64,000 nt of DNA from assembly GCA_011109175.1 (NCBI GenBank), contig RDEW01000007.1, positions 1,560,236 to 1,624,235 on the forward strand, written 5' to 3'. The notes under the pieces were generated by a model. That model searched no databases and was not told where the DNA came from. It worked only from the letters and a program-made list of their open reading frames with translations. Source of the DNA: Dicyema japonicum (taxonomy: Eukaryota > Dicyemida > Rhombozoa > Dicyemidae). The position numbers and the translations under genes are program-made. Shown piece after piece: positions 12,040 to 23,449 of the stretch; position 1 is the stretch's first letter; every line of letters starts with the position of its first letter.

Positions 12040-12292
12040 ACATTAGAAAAAGTAAGTGAAGGATTCGAGTTCGATTCGGGTACAGCCAATAGTGGAAAGC
12101 TGCAAGAATAGAATGATAGTTAATATGTTGCTAGAAATAATGAGATATCAGTTTTCTCACGACAATGACCCAAGATGTCACAAGATCGCCCAAGAAACAA
12201 ATGAATTTTTCCAGTCATATCACAAAAAACCACTACCCACAGTTAATAGAGGTTCATTTACTACGACTTATTTAATAAACAAAAATAAATAA
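12040..12292 (+). CDS. Possible short coding exon, unidentified
   Basis: Open frame 12056-12292 (78 codons, stop taa) facing the 3' end of UGCG, ending only about 20 bases from it. The predicted residues (IMRYQFSHDNDPRCHKIAQE, FFQSYHKKPLPTV) have protein-like composition, but I do not recognise a family. The 5' part (gagttcgattcgggt) resembles a Pol III B-box, so the region may instead be a SINE head with a chance frame. Confidence 0.25.
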
Positions 12293-12314
12293 AATCAATT
12301 TAAAAATCAATAAT

Positions 12315-13609
12315 TTAAGAAATAATTTCTACAAGACCACCAAATTGAACATAATAAACTCGAGGTCCCCACTTGATAGTATGGGGACGGAGAAGAGCAA
12401 GGAAAAGATGCATAATCAACTGAAACTCCTTAACAATCCACGCAAACAAATACCGGACTATTCCCAATCTAGGATTTCCATGCTATACTGTTACACACTA
12501 ACAAACCTCAACGCCCACAATAAGCATATAATCTAGCACCACACACGATAACACATGGTACATAAACACGTGCAACATGTTAGCATGAGGAAACACCAAA
12601 GTAGTAGCCAACAGAAGACCCAATCCCGACATAAAACAAGTGATAAGTGGTTCCAATATAATAGCCACAAAGGGGATAGTATTAATACGTAATCTTGTCC
12701 ACCTGACATGTCTATCAGTAATCCCCTTTAGAGTGACATCTGAGTAGTTCTGTTGGGCAGGGAATGAACATAATAGGTTTTGGTACCCAGCATTGTGGAA
12801 ACTTCTTGAAATGAACATATCCTCATTCAAATACTGACCAAAGTACTCCAATCCCCCAATCAACTCCAATTTGGACTTTTCAAACATATATGACATTCCC
12901 GTCACAAAACAAATTCCAAGAATATTAGAAGTAATGCATACACGTGAGTAGAAAGCGCCAAAATATAGCTAATTGTCAAAGAGAGACAACCTTATCAACA
13001 GCACTAGAGAATGTGGGGTAACTAATACAGAATGGCATCTGGTGAGCAAGCCCTACTGTAGGTTGGGTCGCTTCTGGACCAAGTCATAGCAAATATTGGA
13101 GAATGCTATAATATATGGAAGTCTAACCCTTAACTTTGTTGGCAGAGACCCAAATCAAGTCATATTTGGCTAGTTCATAACCAGGGACCATATTTGCCAC
13201 CATTGGTTTATGGCTTTGCAAATATCCCCTGTGATAATAACACGGGCATCCACGTATGGGAATTTGGCCATCATTTTGTATGCCTGTTCGACGGCAGGGT
13301 CTTCTTTATCCTTGATGCACATGAGGATCTCAAACTAGAGTGAGATTGATTAGTACCTTAGGATATTCAAGAGTAAAGTAACTTTCAAGATTATCATGGA
13401 AGGAGCCATCCACACCCATTAAAGGGCGAATTATGGAGACTGGAGGGAATCCCTTCTCTTCGTCCCTAACGGGTTTTTTGTGCAAAATAAAAAAACTATG
13501 TCAGAACATTAGTGTACCTGTAGAAAATTGAAAAAGCATATAAGACAGCAAAAATAGTGTAGAATATTAATCCCCCATATTGTAGTAGCAATATTAGTAC
13601 TGGCAACAT
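12315..13609 (-). CDS. UGCG: Ceramide glucosyltransferase (UGCG) homologue
   Basis: Transfers glucose from UDP-glucose to ceramide, the first step of glycosphingolipid synthesis, in Golgi membranes. ATG at 13609 opens an N-terminal membrane anchor (MLPVLILLLQYGG...). A 22-nt intron (13496-13517) precedes FPPVSIIRPLMGVDG and LESYFTLEYPK; another (13335-13356) precedes CIKDKEDPAV, the first Asp motif of GT21 enzymes. Then come VPGYELAKYDLIW, NEDMF (third Asp) and DRHVRWTRLRIN, the (Q/R)xxRW motif, then the two C-terminal hydrophobic segments and a final exon ending IKWGPRVYYVQFGG, as in animal UGCG. Order and length match the family. Oddities: the second Asp motif (CDSG in animals) reads VSANK, and single-base breaks occur near 13205 and 13060. 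Either decay or sequence error. Confidence 0.85.
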
Positions 13610-13649
13610 GTCGGCTTGCACAAACACCTCCATTCACCAGGGAGTAAAA

Positions 13650-15380
13650 TTGTAAACTATATTTTATCATAGTTTTTTAAAATTATTGTTAATTAATTTA
13701 TAAAAATAAAACTTACAAATTTACAATTTTTATAGATTTACTGATCCTGGGGTTCTAATATAAATAAATCGATTAACAAAAAGCAGTTATCCTCCTATGA
13801 TTATTGTGGATATACGTGAGGGAATATTGAATATTGTTTATCGAACATAAATTACTCAGTACCTGAAAGATACGCATAAGCTCTATTTTTTACGGTTCTA
13901 CGCTATTTCACTCCAATCTCCTTTTTGTGAAGTTTGCTCTCTTGTCAATTATAAGAAAAACTCTTATTAATATGTAATTAATTTTAATCGTCTGATTGGA
14001 ATAAGTTCAATCCTCTTTAATATTACTTTTAGTCCGATATTTATTTGGTCAATAATAGTTTATCACAAAAATGTCATGAACTATTAGAAAAACGACTAGT
14101 CAAAAATCAAATAAAAACAAGTAATGTCATTTAATTAAGATGTCAGGATTGCGTGAACCTCCATCTGATCACTGCCACTTCGAGCCTCTGTCTCAGCCAA
14201 GGTCCTCCGCGATTAGAAGCGATCCTTCGTCGGATATTCAAGAGAAAAACGTCCGTCATTTTTCACATGATCCCGGAGGTCTCCACCTTTTCGCGAAATG
14301 ATTCGTACTTCCGGATTTTCACGTACTCCGCCTCGTCTTCTATTGAGTGTGTTACCGTCAGCGATCTAACCCCAAAAAAAATGTCCACGCATGGCGTTCA
14401 AACGGAAGTAATGCATCCCATCTGGCCTTTCTTATCGCCTATCACCAAACCTAAGGATTCCATTTGATAGGAAATCTCCGCGGCTTTGAGAGCCTGTAGA
14501 ACAACGTCATTGAAAGCTACATGCCGCAGGGGTTACCACGACAATTGTTGCTAACAAATTATTGATAGAATTTTTCAAAATATTCAAATATTATAATGTC
14601 GTAATAATGTTACGTAAAATCCTAAGAGGAGTATCTGAGGATCAAAATTGATTGTTAGGGAAAGACGTGAAAACACAGGCTAACGAGGAAGGCAGAAATT
14701 TTACATTCGTGACTAGGTAGAGCAACTGGAAATAGCAAAAAATTGTATTTTTCATTTTCGTATCTAAAATTTAAAAAGAATGATAAGCCCTTGTCAAAAT
14801 ATTACGAAATCAAGTAGTTATTGATATTTTCGGTTTTAAATTTTCGATCTTTTTTGAGAATTGAAATAATGAAATAGTTCTTTCAACTGAAGCAGATGTC
14901 AGTACAAAATCGAAAATTCGCATATTCCGAAGATTTTACTTTAAAAATTTAATATTTCCTAAAATCCATGTCACTTGAAGCTTTCGAGGGAGACACGGTA
15001 TTCGGTGACGAAAGCTAAAGGGAACGTGACCACTACACAACCAGGTCTCTTCTACAAGATAAAAACAGTGGCAGACCATACCGAGACACGGCAAGAAACT
15101 CATCGAATGCTTAACAACCCCCACTAATTACACAAAAAGACAACTACTGCCACAAATAATATAATATGAGTGATACGACCCCCATAAATGCAAACATTGT
15201 AATTCCACTAAACTACGTGAAAGCTAAATAAAGGAAATAACCCCCAGAGAGTCAACAAAATATTCTCCCAGTTATAAATTTCAGAGTGTTGCTCCATCAA
15301 ATCATAAGACGTTGTTGGTTATAGCTTATGAACTCGCTCATAATGTTCCATCGATTAGAATTAATCAAAGGGGTCAACAC
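13650..15380. other. Intergenic, no supported gene
   Basis: AT-rich between UGCG and the COG1-like gene. Open frames on both strands at 14153-14467 have no recognised similarity and lack splice-supported extension, so they are not called. The segment 13735-13760 (gatcctggggttctaat) resembles the 3' end of the LINE tail at 10745. I see nothing else in this stretch. Confidence 0.3.
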
Positions 15381-15386
15381 GCCCTC

Positions 15387-17222
15387 TTATTCTACACAAA
15401 TGTTCCTCACAGCCAATCTACCAATTATAATCAACATGACCTCAAAGGTTCTACAAATGAAACTGCAATCAAAATAAAGTTGCACAATTTGTACAGGATC
15501 AACAAAAGGATTGAGCGATAAGGACTCCACGAAGCCAGCCATAACGAATTTGTGATAATCAGAAAAGTGAGGGGGCAGACGATCAAAGTATGAGAAGCAC
15601 AAAAACAACATCTCATCAGCAAATGAACTCAACTACCAATGATTGCAAAAGCATAACCAAAGTTGGTACATTCACCTGAGTTGAAAACAACGTCACAGTC
15701 TTCCAGTTCTACAAATATAACAACAACTCACATTAATGCACTCGAGGACCAGTTTGTCTGACATGAACCCATCAAAATACATTTTAACAAATTCCTCTTT
15801 CCAAATTTTGCAGACATAATTATTCATAATATTGTCAACAACCCCAACAAACCTCCCATAAGGTAATAAGTCCTCAATAACTCCAATAATATAGACAAGC
15901 CTAATAAAATAACAGACAATACTGATAATCTGACAGTGAATCCACCACATTCACCACAAAATCACCAACGTCGCACTCTAATCTGACATTTACCACCAAA
16001 TGACCTCTGAGATATTTTTATTTCCTGTGATCTAGCACACTCATCTGATATTGGTATCCCATAATCTCTGCAAAGAGTACAAATACTTCCGAATTCATCC
16101 AATCTAAGCTTCATGACATCAGCGATTCTTTGAGGGATTAGTAATGCCTAAAATGACAAACTCAAATACTGCAGGATGGTGACCCTGGCATATTAGCTTT
16201 TATCAAGTCAACAATGTCCCTTGTAAGATCATCGTAACTTATAACAGGAATAATCCTCTCCAAATAAATCAGATATACAAAATCACTCAGAACCTGTAAT
16301 ATTTACGAACGACAATACCAAGGAGTTACTTGAGAGTTGTTTATGGAGTGAATTATAGTGTAGTGATAATGTACTATTAACCGACATTTTAATATCCCCA
16401 GTTTATGTCCCTTATAGTAGACATCACCCCTAAGGTAAGACATTTTGATAACTACAAATCAGTCCACTCAGTAATGGTGGTGACATTTTTTTCTGGCAAT
16501 TTGTCAAAAACATGGATTGTGGCAGAAATAACAGAAAGTAAAGTGTCTGATTGGAGGTCTGTGGGAGTTGAGTTTATTAAAATTCCCTTAATTTTCTTTT
16601 ATTAAAATTTAGTGAAACCAGCCGAAGTTCCAGAAATGAAGATATCAGATTAGGGAAGCTCATATTCCTGACATCTTTTAAGGCATTGAGTAATTCAACA
16701 GTTTTGAGAGGATCTTCGCAGACTCCATCCAATTTACCTTTAATTTCCTTAAATGATCACTAAAAATATACAAATTCTATTTGGTCTGCGAATAATTCAT
16801 AATACAATTGGGGGATATGGCTTTTACTGGCACAAAGTAACGAGGCTGCCTTTGGTAAATCTCCACTTTCAATGTTCGTTTGAATATACTAAGTCATTGA
16901 GAGAACTACATTCGTTAGCTCTGAGGAATCGGCAATGTCATCATATTCATAGTCATTTCAGTAAAGTCCGTATTGTTAACACATTTTGTATTTTCTATTG
17001 AATTTGCGATTTTCTGGAGAATTTTGAATGAATTTGATGTGATTTGTATCGCCTCGATAAAATTATTGTAATTATCAGTAAGACTTTGACGACTTGAATA
17101 GTCCGCACAGTTGTAGTCCTCCTTTTAGTTAATTAAATTAATTACTTTATTCTTTGAACCATTAATTTTATATCCCTCATGGAATTTGTCACGAAAATCT
17201 GCTCACTAGATTCCAACGACAT
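15387..17222 (-). CDS. COG1: COG1-like Golgi tethering complex subunit
   Basis: COG1 scaffolds the conserved oligomeric Golgi complex, which tethers retrograde vesicles. ATG at 17222; the first intron (17122-17145, 24 nt) joins VTNSMRDIKLMVQRIKED to SLTDNYNNFIEA, resembling the N-terminal COG1 block. Further 21-26-nt introns assemble LPKAASLLCASKSHI, LELRLKIKGILI, TLLSVISATIHVFDKLPEKN (compare the family's LLATTLKQAHALFYTLPEG), FVYLIYLERIIPVI, a block before the last third, and a C-terminal GFVESLSLNPFVDPV segment similar to the family's LIDPFDLDVF block. Helical throughout, no membrane segment. About 530 residues, roughly half of human COG1. Frame breaks of one base occur near 16180 and in the N-terminal third. 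Identification rests on weak collinear similarity, so other helical tether subunits remain possible. Confidence 0.5.
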
Positions 17223-17239
17223 AATCAAATTTAAACAAA

Positions 17240-18910
17240 TAATATTTATTAATTTCGAATATTTTAGTTAGTAAAATATTATTAATTCATCCAAGCTTAG
17301 TGGATATAAGCAGTTCCGGCTAAGAATGTTATACTTCCAGAGCAGTTGGGGAATTCCACGCCACTTTCTCCCTATTGCAATTCACGAAGATCATGGGACT
17401 GTAAATAAGAAACTCGAAAATGGAAAAGACCTAGATGTCCTCCGAAAAATCGCCTTCTCAAAGGGAGCGTGAAGGAATCTAACATGGAAGATTGTCCAGT
17501 GTTGCAGAAGCGACGAGGAGATAACTTTCTTTAGCTGGGTTTTGCAAAATAATAAGCGTAGTGGATATTCTTGTCCGGATGTGACTTGTGGGACCTCCCA
17601 GCACTCTTGATTGAACGCCTGATGGCAGCTAGCTTCCTACATGTCAGGAAGGTCAAGGTAACTAACTCTTGCTGTCGCTCGATTCCACACTATTACCTAC
17701 CTGGTTTAACGATTCCTTTCTGGCCTTTGCTCTCTTCAATTCCTAAGAGGTATCAAATGATCAAGCCGTCAAGAGAAAAGCCATGTGCCTTGCCAGCATC
17801 CAAAAAGGATCTCGTTCTTCCTTACTCTAATGAAGGAGTTCTAAAATGGCGGATATGGGTGGGAGTGATGCTGTCTGGTATATCCAAGGTTTTTAACTTA
17901 AATTAATTCACCCTTAACGCGGCGTCACGTGGTTTATCAGTAATGTAAATTTTAGTGGCGCCCAGAGGGCATCTACTCCGCCTAAAAAGAACCATTCACT
18001 TTACCGTTAGAGAATCCTCATCACTGGCAACTTGTTCATTGCTGCTTACCCGTTTATTGATAGTGTGATTAGTTAGTTGGGGTCTACAGTTGTATTTGGT
18101 ATTTTCAATTTCATTAAGCACTAGACCGGTTACCCAAATAGTTAATTGACTGGAAAGTTGAGATGACGTACCTCCATGGTGAAAAACTGGAACAAAAATA
18201 TTTTTTAAAGTCTTTTTCATAGAGGAGTGTAATGTTTCCACTACTAACTCCCACTTGGCAAACACACTCCCGCACTCCACTTGAGGGGTTTCCTCAATTA
18301 CAAAGAATGAAAATGAATTAAAACAACAAGTTATGGAATAGGTAACTACCAGTCCGCCGGTTGGCCTGGACTGTTCATCCGGGTACCCCTTATCCTTGAT
18401 ATCTATCCAATTACTTGTCTAGTCCCATCTCCAGTTAGTTCTACCTTGCAGGTCCTTTCCCCAGTATGTTCTTCCACTGTGGTCCCAATCCGTCCTGTAG
18501 GGACCAATAATGTGGCTAACAAAATCCCGTGTAGATCCCAATTCGAATGTAGGGAACAAATGGTGTGGGTACCCCCAGGTAGGTCTCAACTCCAGTATGT
18601 ATTTCCACATTAGTCCCCGTATTTTTCCTTTTATACTGTTCGTCGAACTTGTGTGACGTCGAAGGACTCTGTTTCTGTAACAGTAGAAACTCGGTACACT
18701 TAACTATCGAATAAATACTTTTCCCATTAGTAGTACTGATTATATATGGGATTATAACCATAAAATGGTCATAATCCCATATAACAAAAATCAATAGTGA
18801 CCTCGATGGATGTAATGGCAATCGATAAAGCTGACCACAAATAATTAAAAGTGCGTTCTATTGTAAACCAGTTATTCGAGGTAATAAATAGTAAAATCTG
18901 TTAGCTGTGC
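17240..18910. other. Intergenic with repeat-D and SINE-A tail
   Basis: Repeat-D copy at about 18123-18200 (gttaattgactggaaagttg, gacgtacctcc). A SINE-A 3' fragment on the plus strand at about 18640-18720 (gtgacgtcgaaggactctg, then gtagaaactcggtacactta). The stretch 17330-17900 has open frames but no recognisable product and no splice support. A pyrimidine-rich segment at 18340-18620 repeats short phrases (ccagtatgt, gtcccaat) without a clear unit. Confidence 0.35.
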
Positions 18911-18914
18911 CGTT

Positions 18915-19813
18915 ATGAGCAATTATATAATATGCAAACAAAATGTCGAGAAAAAATATCAGTATTTTTCTGGTGAACATAAATCAGAATTAGAAAAACT
19001 CAAGGCACTTCAACAAATTTACAGCAGACGAAGGTAGGGTTAATATAACTTTGAAGGATTGGCCAGAATAATCAGATCACGGATGAATATTCTCTTAAAT
19101 GGAGAAAACTCGTGACACACATGCAGGAAGACATCGTCAGAGAAAATCAGGAGACATATCGAAGGAAAAAATGCAATCAAGAGAGTGTACTACCAACTCT
19201 AATCCATTAGGCAGAGAATGAGAACAAGAAATTGGGAAAGATCATCAAAAAGTTCCCTCGAATATCGAAAATATTCGAAGGTCATTTCAAATCGGAACCT
19301 AGACCAAAGAAAAAAACGTCAAATCAAATTTTCACGGCTGAAAAACTCTTCTCCCCTCATGACTTTGATCTCCTCAATTCTCCGGTGACTGACAAATCTA
19401 GGGTATAATCAGTAATCATCAGACAAACATTCTACGACTTCCGTTAGGGAACTCAAACTGGCTATTGAATGATGGGATTCCTTTCCGTGGCGATGAACAG
19501 GTCTTAACGGACACCCTCATTAAAATTCACTCCAATCAAAACTACTCTTTCACCAATAAGGATTATCGAGAGTCACTCGAAAAGATACAAGAACAAGTGA
19601 TTTTTATGATCTATTTAGGAAAGCGAGGAGGAAAAAGTTTGGGATAAAAAAGAATCCAAAGTTCAGTCAAAGAGCACAAACAGACCTTACACACAAACCA
19701 AAAAATTTGACTTTCCTCCACTTTTTTACGCCGTGGAGAGAATAAAATTGCAAAGACAGATTAATGAAAAAAATGGTTTGTACATGCTTGATCCCTTTAT
19801 GAAAAGACATTGA
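18915..19813 (+). CDS. Orphan gene with four ultrashort introns
   Basis: Not recognised. ATG at 18915; removing introns 19034-19056, 19187-19210, 19403-19422 and 19597-19618 (23, 24, 20 and 22 nt; all GT-AG) gives one continuous frame of about 269 codons to the stop at 19811-19813. Without removing them the frame stops in each interval, so the gene model is strongly self-consistent. The protein is hydrophilic and mostly helical: a lysine-rich N-terminal half (SELEKLKALQQIYSRR, THMQEDIVRENQETYRRKK), a central basic stretch (FKSEPRPKKK), and C-terminal blocks NWLLNDGIPFRGDEQVLT and FDFPPLFYAVERIKLQRQIN. No signal peptide or membrane segment. The style resembles chromatin or transcription-complex subunits, but that is only an impression. 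Head-to-tail with no close partner; the next gene converges on it at 19876. Confidence 0.7.
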
Positions 19814-19875
19814 ACGAGTTCGCTTGCCCCGACTTAAACTTAACATTGACTAACAAAATTTATTTTACAACAAAA

Positions 19876-22800
19876 TCAAGGTTCGGTAAGATGTTCGTAT
19901 ATTATATGACCTATGTTCTTGCATTCGTAATATAAAAATATCTCCCTCCCAATATTCAGCATAGTTGACTCTGCGATTAATAGAGCCCACCACCGATATT
20001 AAAATTTCTGGATGACTGTTTTCTGGCCATGAAAATATGCTGAGCGCAATTGACATATCTGTGACTGATGATTAGCCCAATGAGCAGTCCGACCACTTCG
20101 TTGTTTCTGAGTGCCTTTAAATTATCAGATAATAGACAAGGATCGTAAATACTCCGCCATTTTCTGATAAACTCAGGGAGTCAGTCGTATCGTTAAACAT
20201 TGTCAATATTTGATTGACTTGTTGACGGTGGTATTTTGGGGAAAAAATAACATACGAAACCGTTTGGCGGGTCGTGATCAGGCAGATCCCATTTTCATCC
20301 TCCTGTGGTTTCAACTTCTTTATAGCTTCTTTAACATCCAATGTAATCACAGTCATGATCGAATAATTGTACTTCAAGTAATTATCGATATATTTTGCGC
20401 GTAGCTTTGATTTTACCGGAAGATCTGCCTCAGAGAACAAAGATGCTTTAACAGTAACTTCATTGTATTTGTTAATATCCAAATAATTCATTTTCTCCAC
20501 CTAAAATAGTAAATAATAATACAGTTTCCGTCCGACTTTCATAAAATACTAGATAAATCAGCTCCATCATTAGTTTGTGGCCAATCTCTACAAAATCATT
20601 ATTTTGGGGGACCATCGTCAAAGTCGTGGTCTAGGATTCTCCCAAAGTTTCTAAATCCCGTACTTCCGATGAAGACGGTGGTAGATTGGACTAGTTTGTC
20701 ACATTTATACCCCTTCTTTAACAACTCAACCACTTACCATGATTGTGAACACTCCCTTAGAATTACAAAGCAAAATATTCTTTAATTTAATTCTTCTGGC
20801 ATTCTTTTTCTCGTGAATTTTGTGGACGTCACTCAAGGATGTGGCCAGTTTGAAATAATAACTGCTAAATGACTGGCGTCTCGTTCTCACGAATTCTTCC
20901 ATGATAGTATTCAATAAGCACGTGGATAGGCACACGTTGATGAAGTTCTTTATGTAGTAATTGATCTTTTTATAAAGTAGAAAGTCTAAATAGTGTTCCT
21001 GTGAAAAAATGGTCAAATATTTGATTTCCCTCGACAAAATTACAGAGCATTCGTTTATGTATGACGACACTTGGTGGTTTGTGACGTTTCCGTAGACCAC
21101 TTCTTTTTCGGTATTTTCATATTTTTCGATTTCCTCAAATGTCACAAATCATTACTTTTGTCAATTCTTGCCTATTAATGCTAAACATGAACACGTTGTT
21201 CGTCGTCATTGACTCTCCGTTCACGTGGAGAAGGAAAATGGGGAAATATTTCATAAAAAACAGGACATTCTCGTTAAACTTGTTAATGTCGATTAAAACC
21301 TCAAATAAATCGAATACCCACCTTTTTGACGTGAATATTCGCGAAATAAGTGGAGATCTTGGTAACCAAAATGCGGGGTACACTTTCCATGACTCGATAC
21401 TTCTTCTTTACTAGCAAGAGGAGGATTTTCCCGACTCTTTCGGAATTTATGTCAACATATGTGGCTATAATAATCCCCGCCAGGTCATTATCACTGTACG
21501 CCACGATCACTATTCCAAAGAAGTCATTCCTCATCAACTCGTCGAGTATCATTTCACTCTCATTTAAGTTCTTCCTTAGTAGTTTCATCACATCTTTCTT
21601 GAAGTACGAATAATTGAAGAGATAGTAGGATATTTTATATACCTCCAATAATAAGTATTTCGCTCTTCCGTGGTCATTTTTTTGTAAAGGCACGTGGTTA
21701 ACTTGAAGTGGCAAAATTGTTTCCATATTTTTGGATGAAGCGAAAAATCCAGTTTGAATAAATTTCAGATACGCACTCTCGTTGAAATAAACAGGCAAGA
21801 TTAAGGGGACAAGAAAGTTTTGGTCTCCACAAGATCTTTGTTTTTGGTTAATTTACGATTTGCTAAGGACGGAAGCATGCTTTTGTCGTCAGAACAGTAA
21901 AAGTAGCATTTTTCGAGATATTCCCTGTCAATCCTTTTGGCGTAACTGGGTTCTTCCTCCTAACAACATTACATGAATTTACATTTATGTTGATCCCCAA
22001 AATGGTATGTCAATCTGCAATCAAACAAAGTACAACTTTGTGGAGATCAAATTCAGTAAGTTGGTACGAATAAATAACAAAATTGTCATTAATCATAGTT
22101 TTCGGCAAATTAGTGTGATCCATGATATAGCTCATGTCCCCCGTTGTAGCAAATATAGCCTGGAGTAATGTACAAGCCATACATGAATGCAATCGTACTG
22201 GGTCAGCAAAACGGTGATGTTTCGTAGAAAAAGGTTAACAGGTTCCTTAATGTTTGCTCTGTTGAGTTCAGCCTTTAATATAATCACTCGTCCGATATTC
22301 CACAATAATCTCTGTGAGACTATTATCTCTGCTATCAGTTCCGTCTTGTTGGGTCTATACTAAGGTATGAGAACGTGAAAATACGGAAACTCTGATGTGA
22401 GTGATAGTTCTGTACCTACCCAACTCCACCACGTCAAAATAACATTTTGTGTCTCTTGATTCGTCAGTTACATAATTTAGTGAAACATAATTCTCTGATA
22501 GGTTAAGAATACTTTTATCCTCATCGCTGATTTTAACGGTTTTCTCATCAAAACTGAAGGAATTGGCAAATCGTCGTATGTCCGAGTTATACATTAGAAA
22601 ATCAGTCATTCTGTAGCACTTTGTCAACAAACACTCGGATATAACGTCAGCGACAAAGTAGTCGACCATATAGGAAGGAGATTCAAATACCATTTCAGGA
22701 TCCCCGAATACTTGGGTGATTTGATAAGTACGTGAGAACAAATAAGGCTTCACTAGGTACGTGGTTAAATTAATTATATAATCTTGTGAGTGAAGTAACG

Positions 22801-22900
22801 TGCATATAAAATAGTCAATGAGAGTGTCTTTATCACATTCAGTGCACTGTGAGATCAAATTTCTAGTTTCATCCAGTTTGCTTAAGTAATTTTCAAACAT
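19876..22900 (-). CDS. Large multi-exon gene, unidentified
   Basis: Not recognised. The frame opens at ATG 22900 (MFENYLSKLDETRN) and runs through at least eight exons joined by 21-28-nt introns to a stop at 19876-19878 (..IIYEHLTEP). The first third is helical (YFICTLLHSQDYIINLTTYL). The middle contains a beta-hairpin-like block, FFGIVIVAYSDNDLAGIIIA, followed by SERVGKILLLLVKKKYRVM and VKKVLIDINKFNENVLFFMK, a layout reminiscent of GNAT acetyltransferases but without the glycine loop. Near the end GGVFTILALRNNEVVGLLIG repeats the hairpin pattern, so two degenerate GNAT-like modules are conceivable. A structure search would decide. Single-base frame breaks occur near 22225, 21806 and 20608, two of them in runs of G/C; otherwise the frame is open, so I favour a real gene with sequence errors over a pseudogene. 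Confidence 0.5.
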
Positions 22901-22904
22901 TCGG

Positions 22905-23445
22905 GTTTTTTTACTCCATACTGTTTATATATAATTATTACACAATTTCGTAAAATCGACCAATCAACCCTAATATTATATAATTACCTTTCCAATTTCA
23001 CGATGACGGCCACTAGCCTGGGTCAGCTCAGCAGGAGCCGAAACTCTTGAAGAAAATGTAAGCGACCTTAGAGGATAGTTCGTTTAAATCCGTACCTTCC
23101 TACGTGCTATTGGATCGATGAGGGAAACCGAGATGGGGGACAACTGATTGAGAACATTTCATACAAGGGGGAATGTAATCGCAATCCGGGGTACTTACTA
23201 ATTAACTCACCTTGAAGACATTTTCTAATTATTCTCACATAGTTTTTTCTAGTTTCTGCAAAGAACCCGCTGGCCTTCAATGGAATCTGATTCGTTTTTG
23301 TTCTTTGAATAGTTAAGCTATATACATGTTCTTGAATTCCATTCCATTATCTGATTGCCAAAATTTGTATGGAGACATTCCATAAAAATATCCCCTAAAT
23401 TTTGGGATACTTTGATCGCACTTTTATTTTAAAGATTCCTTGTAA
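22905..23445. other. Intergenic
   Basis: Upstream region of the large minus-strand gene. AT-rich start, then unique sequence without coding signal. No promoter motif can be assigned with confidence. Confidence 0.3.
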
Positions 23446-23449
23446 TCTT

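Noticed and set aside
14153-14467. 104-codon plus-strand open frame
   Set aside because: No recognised similarity. The minus strand is equally open in parts, and no flanking intron or partner exon could be joined.
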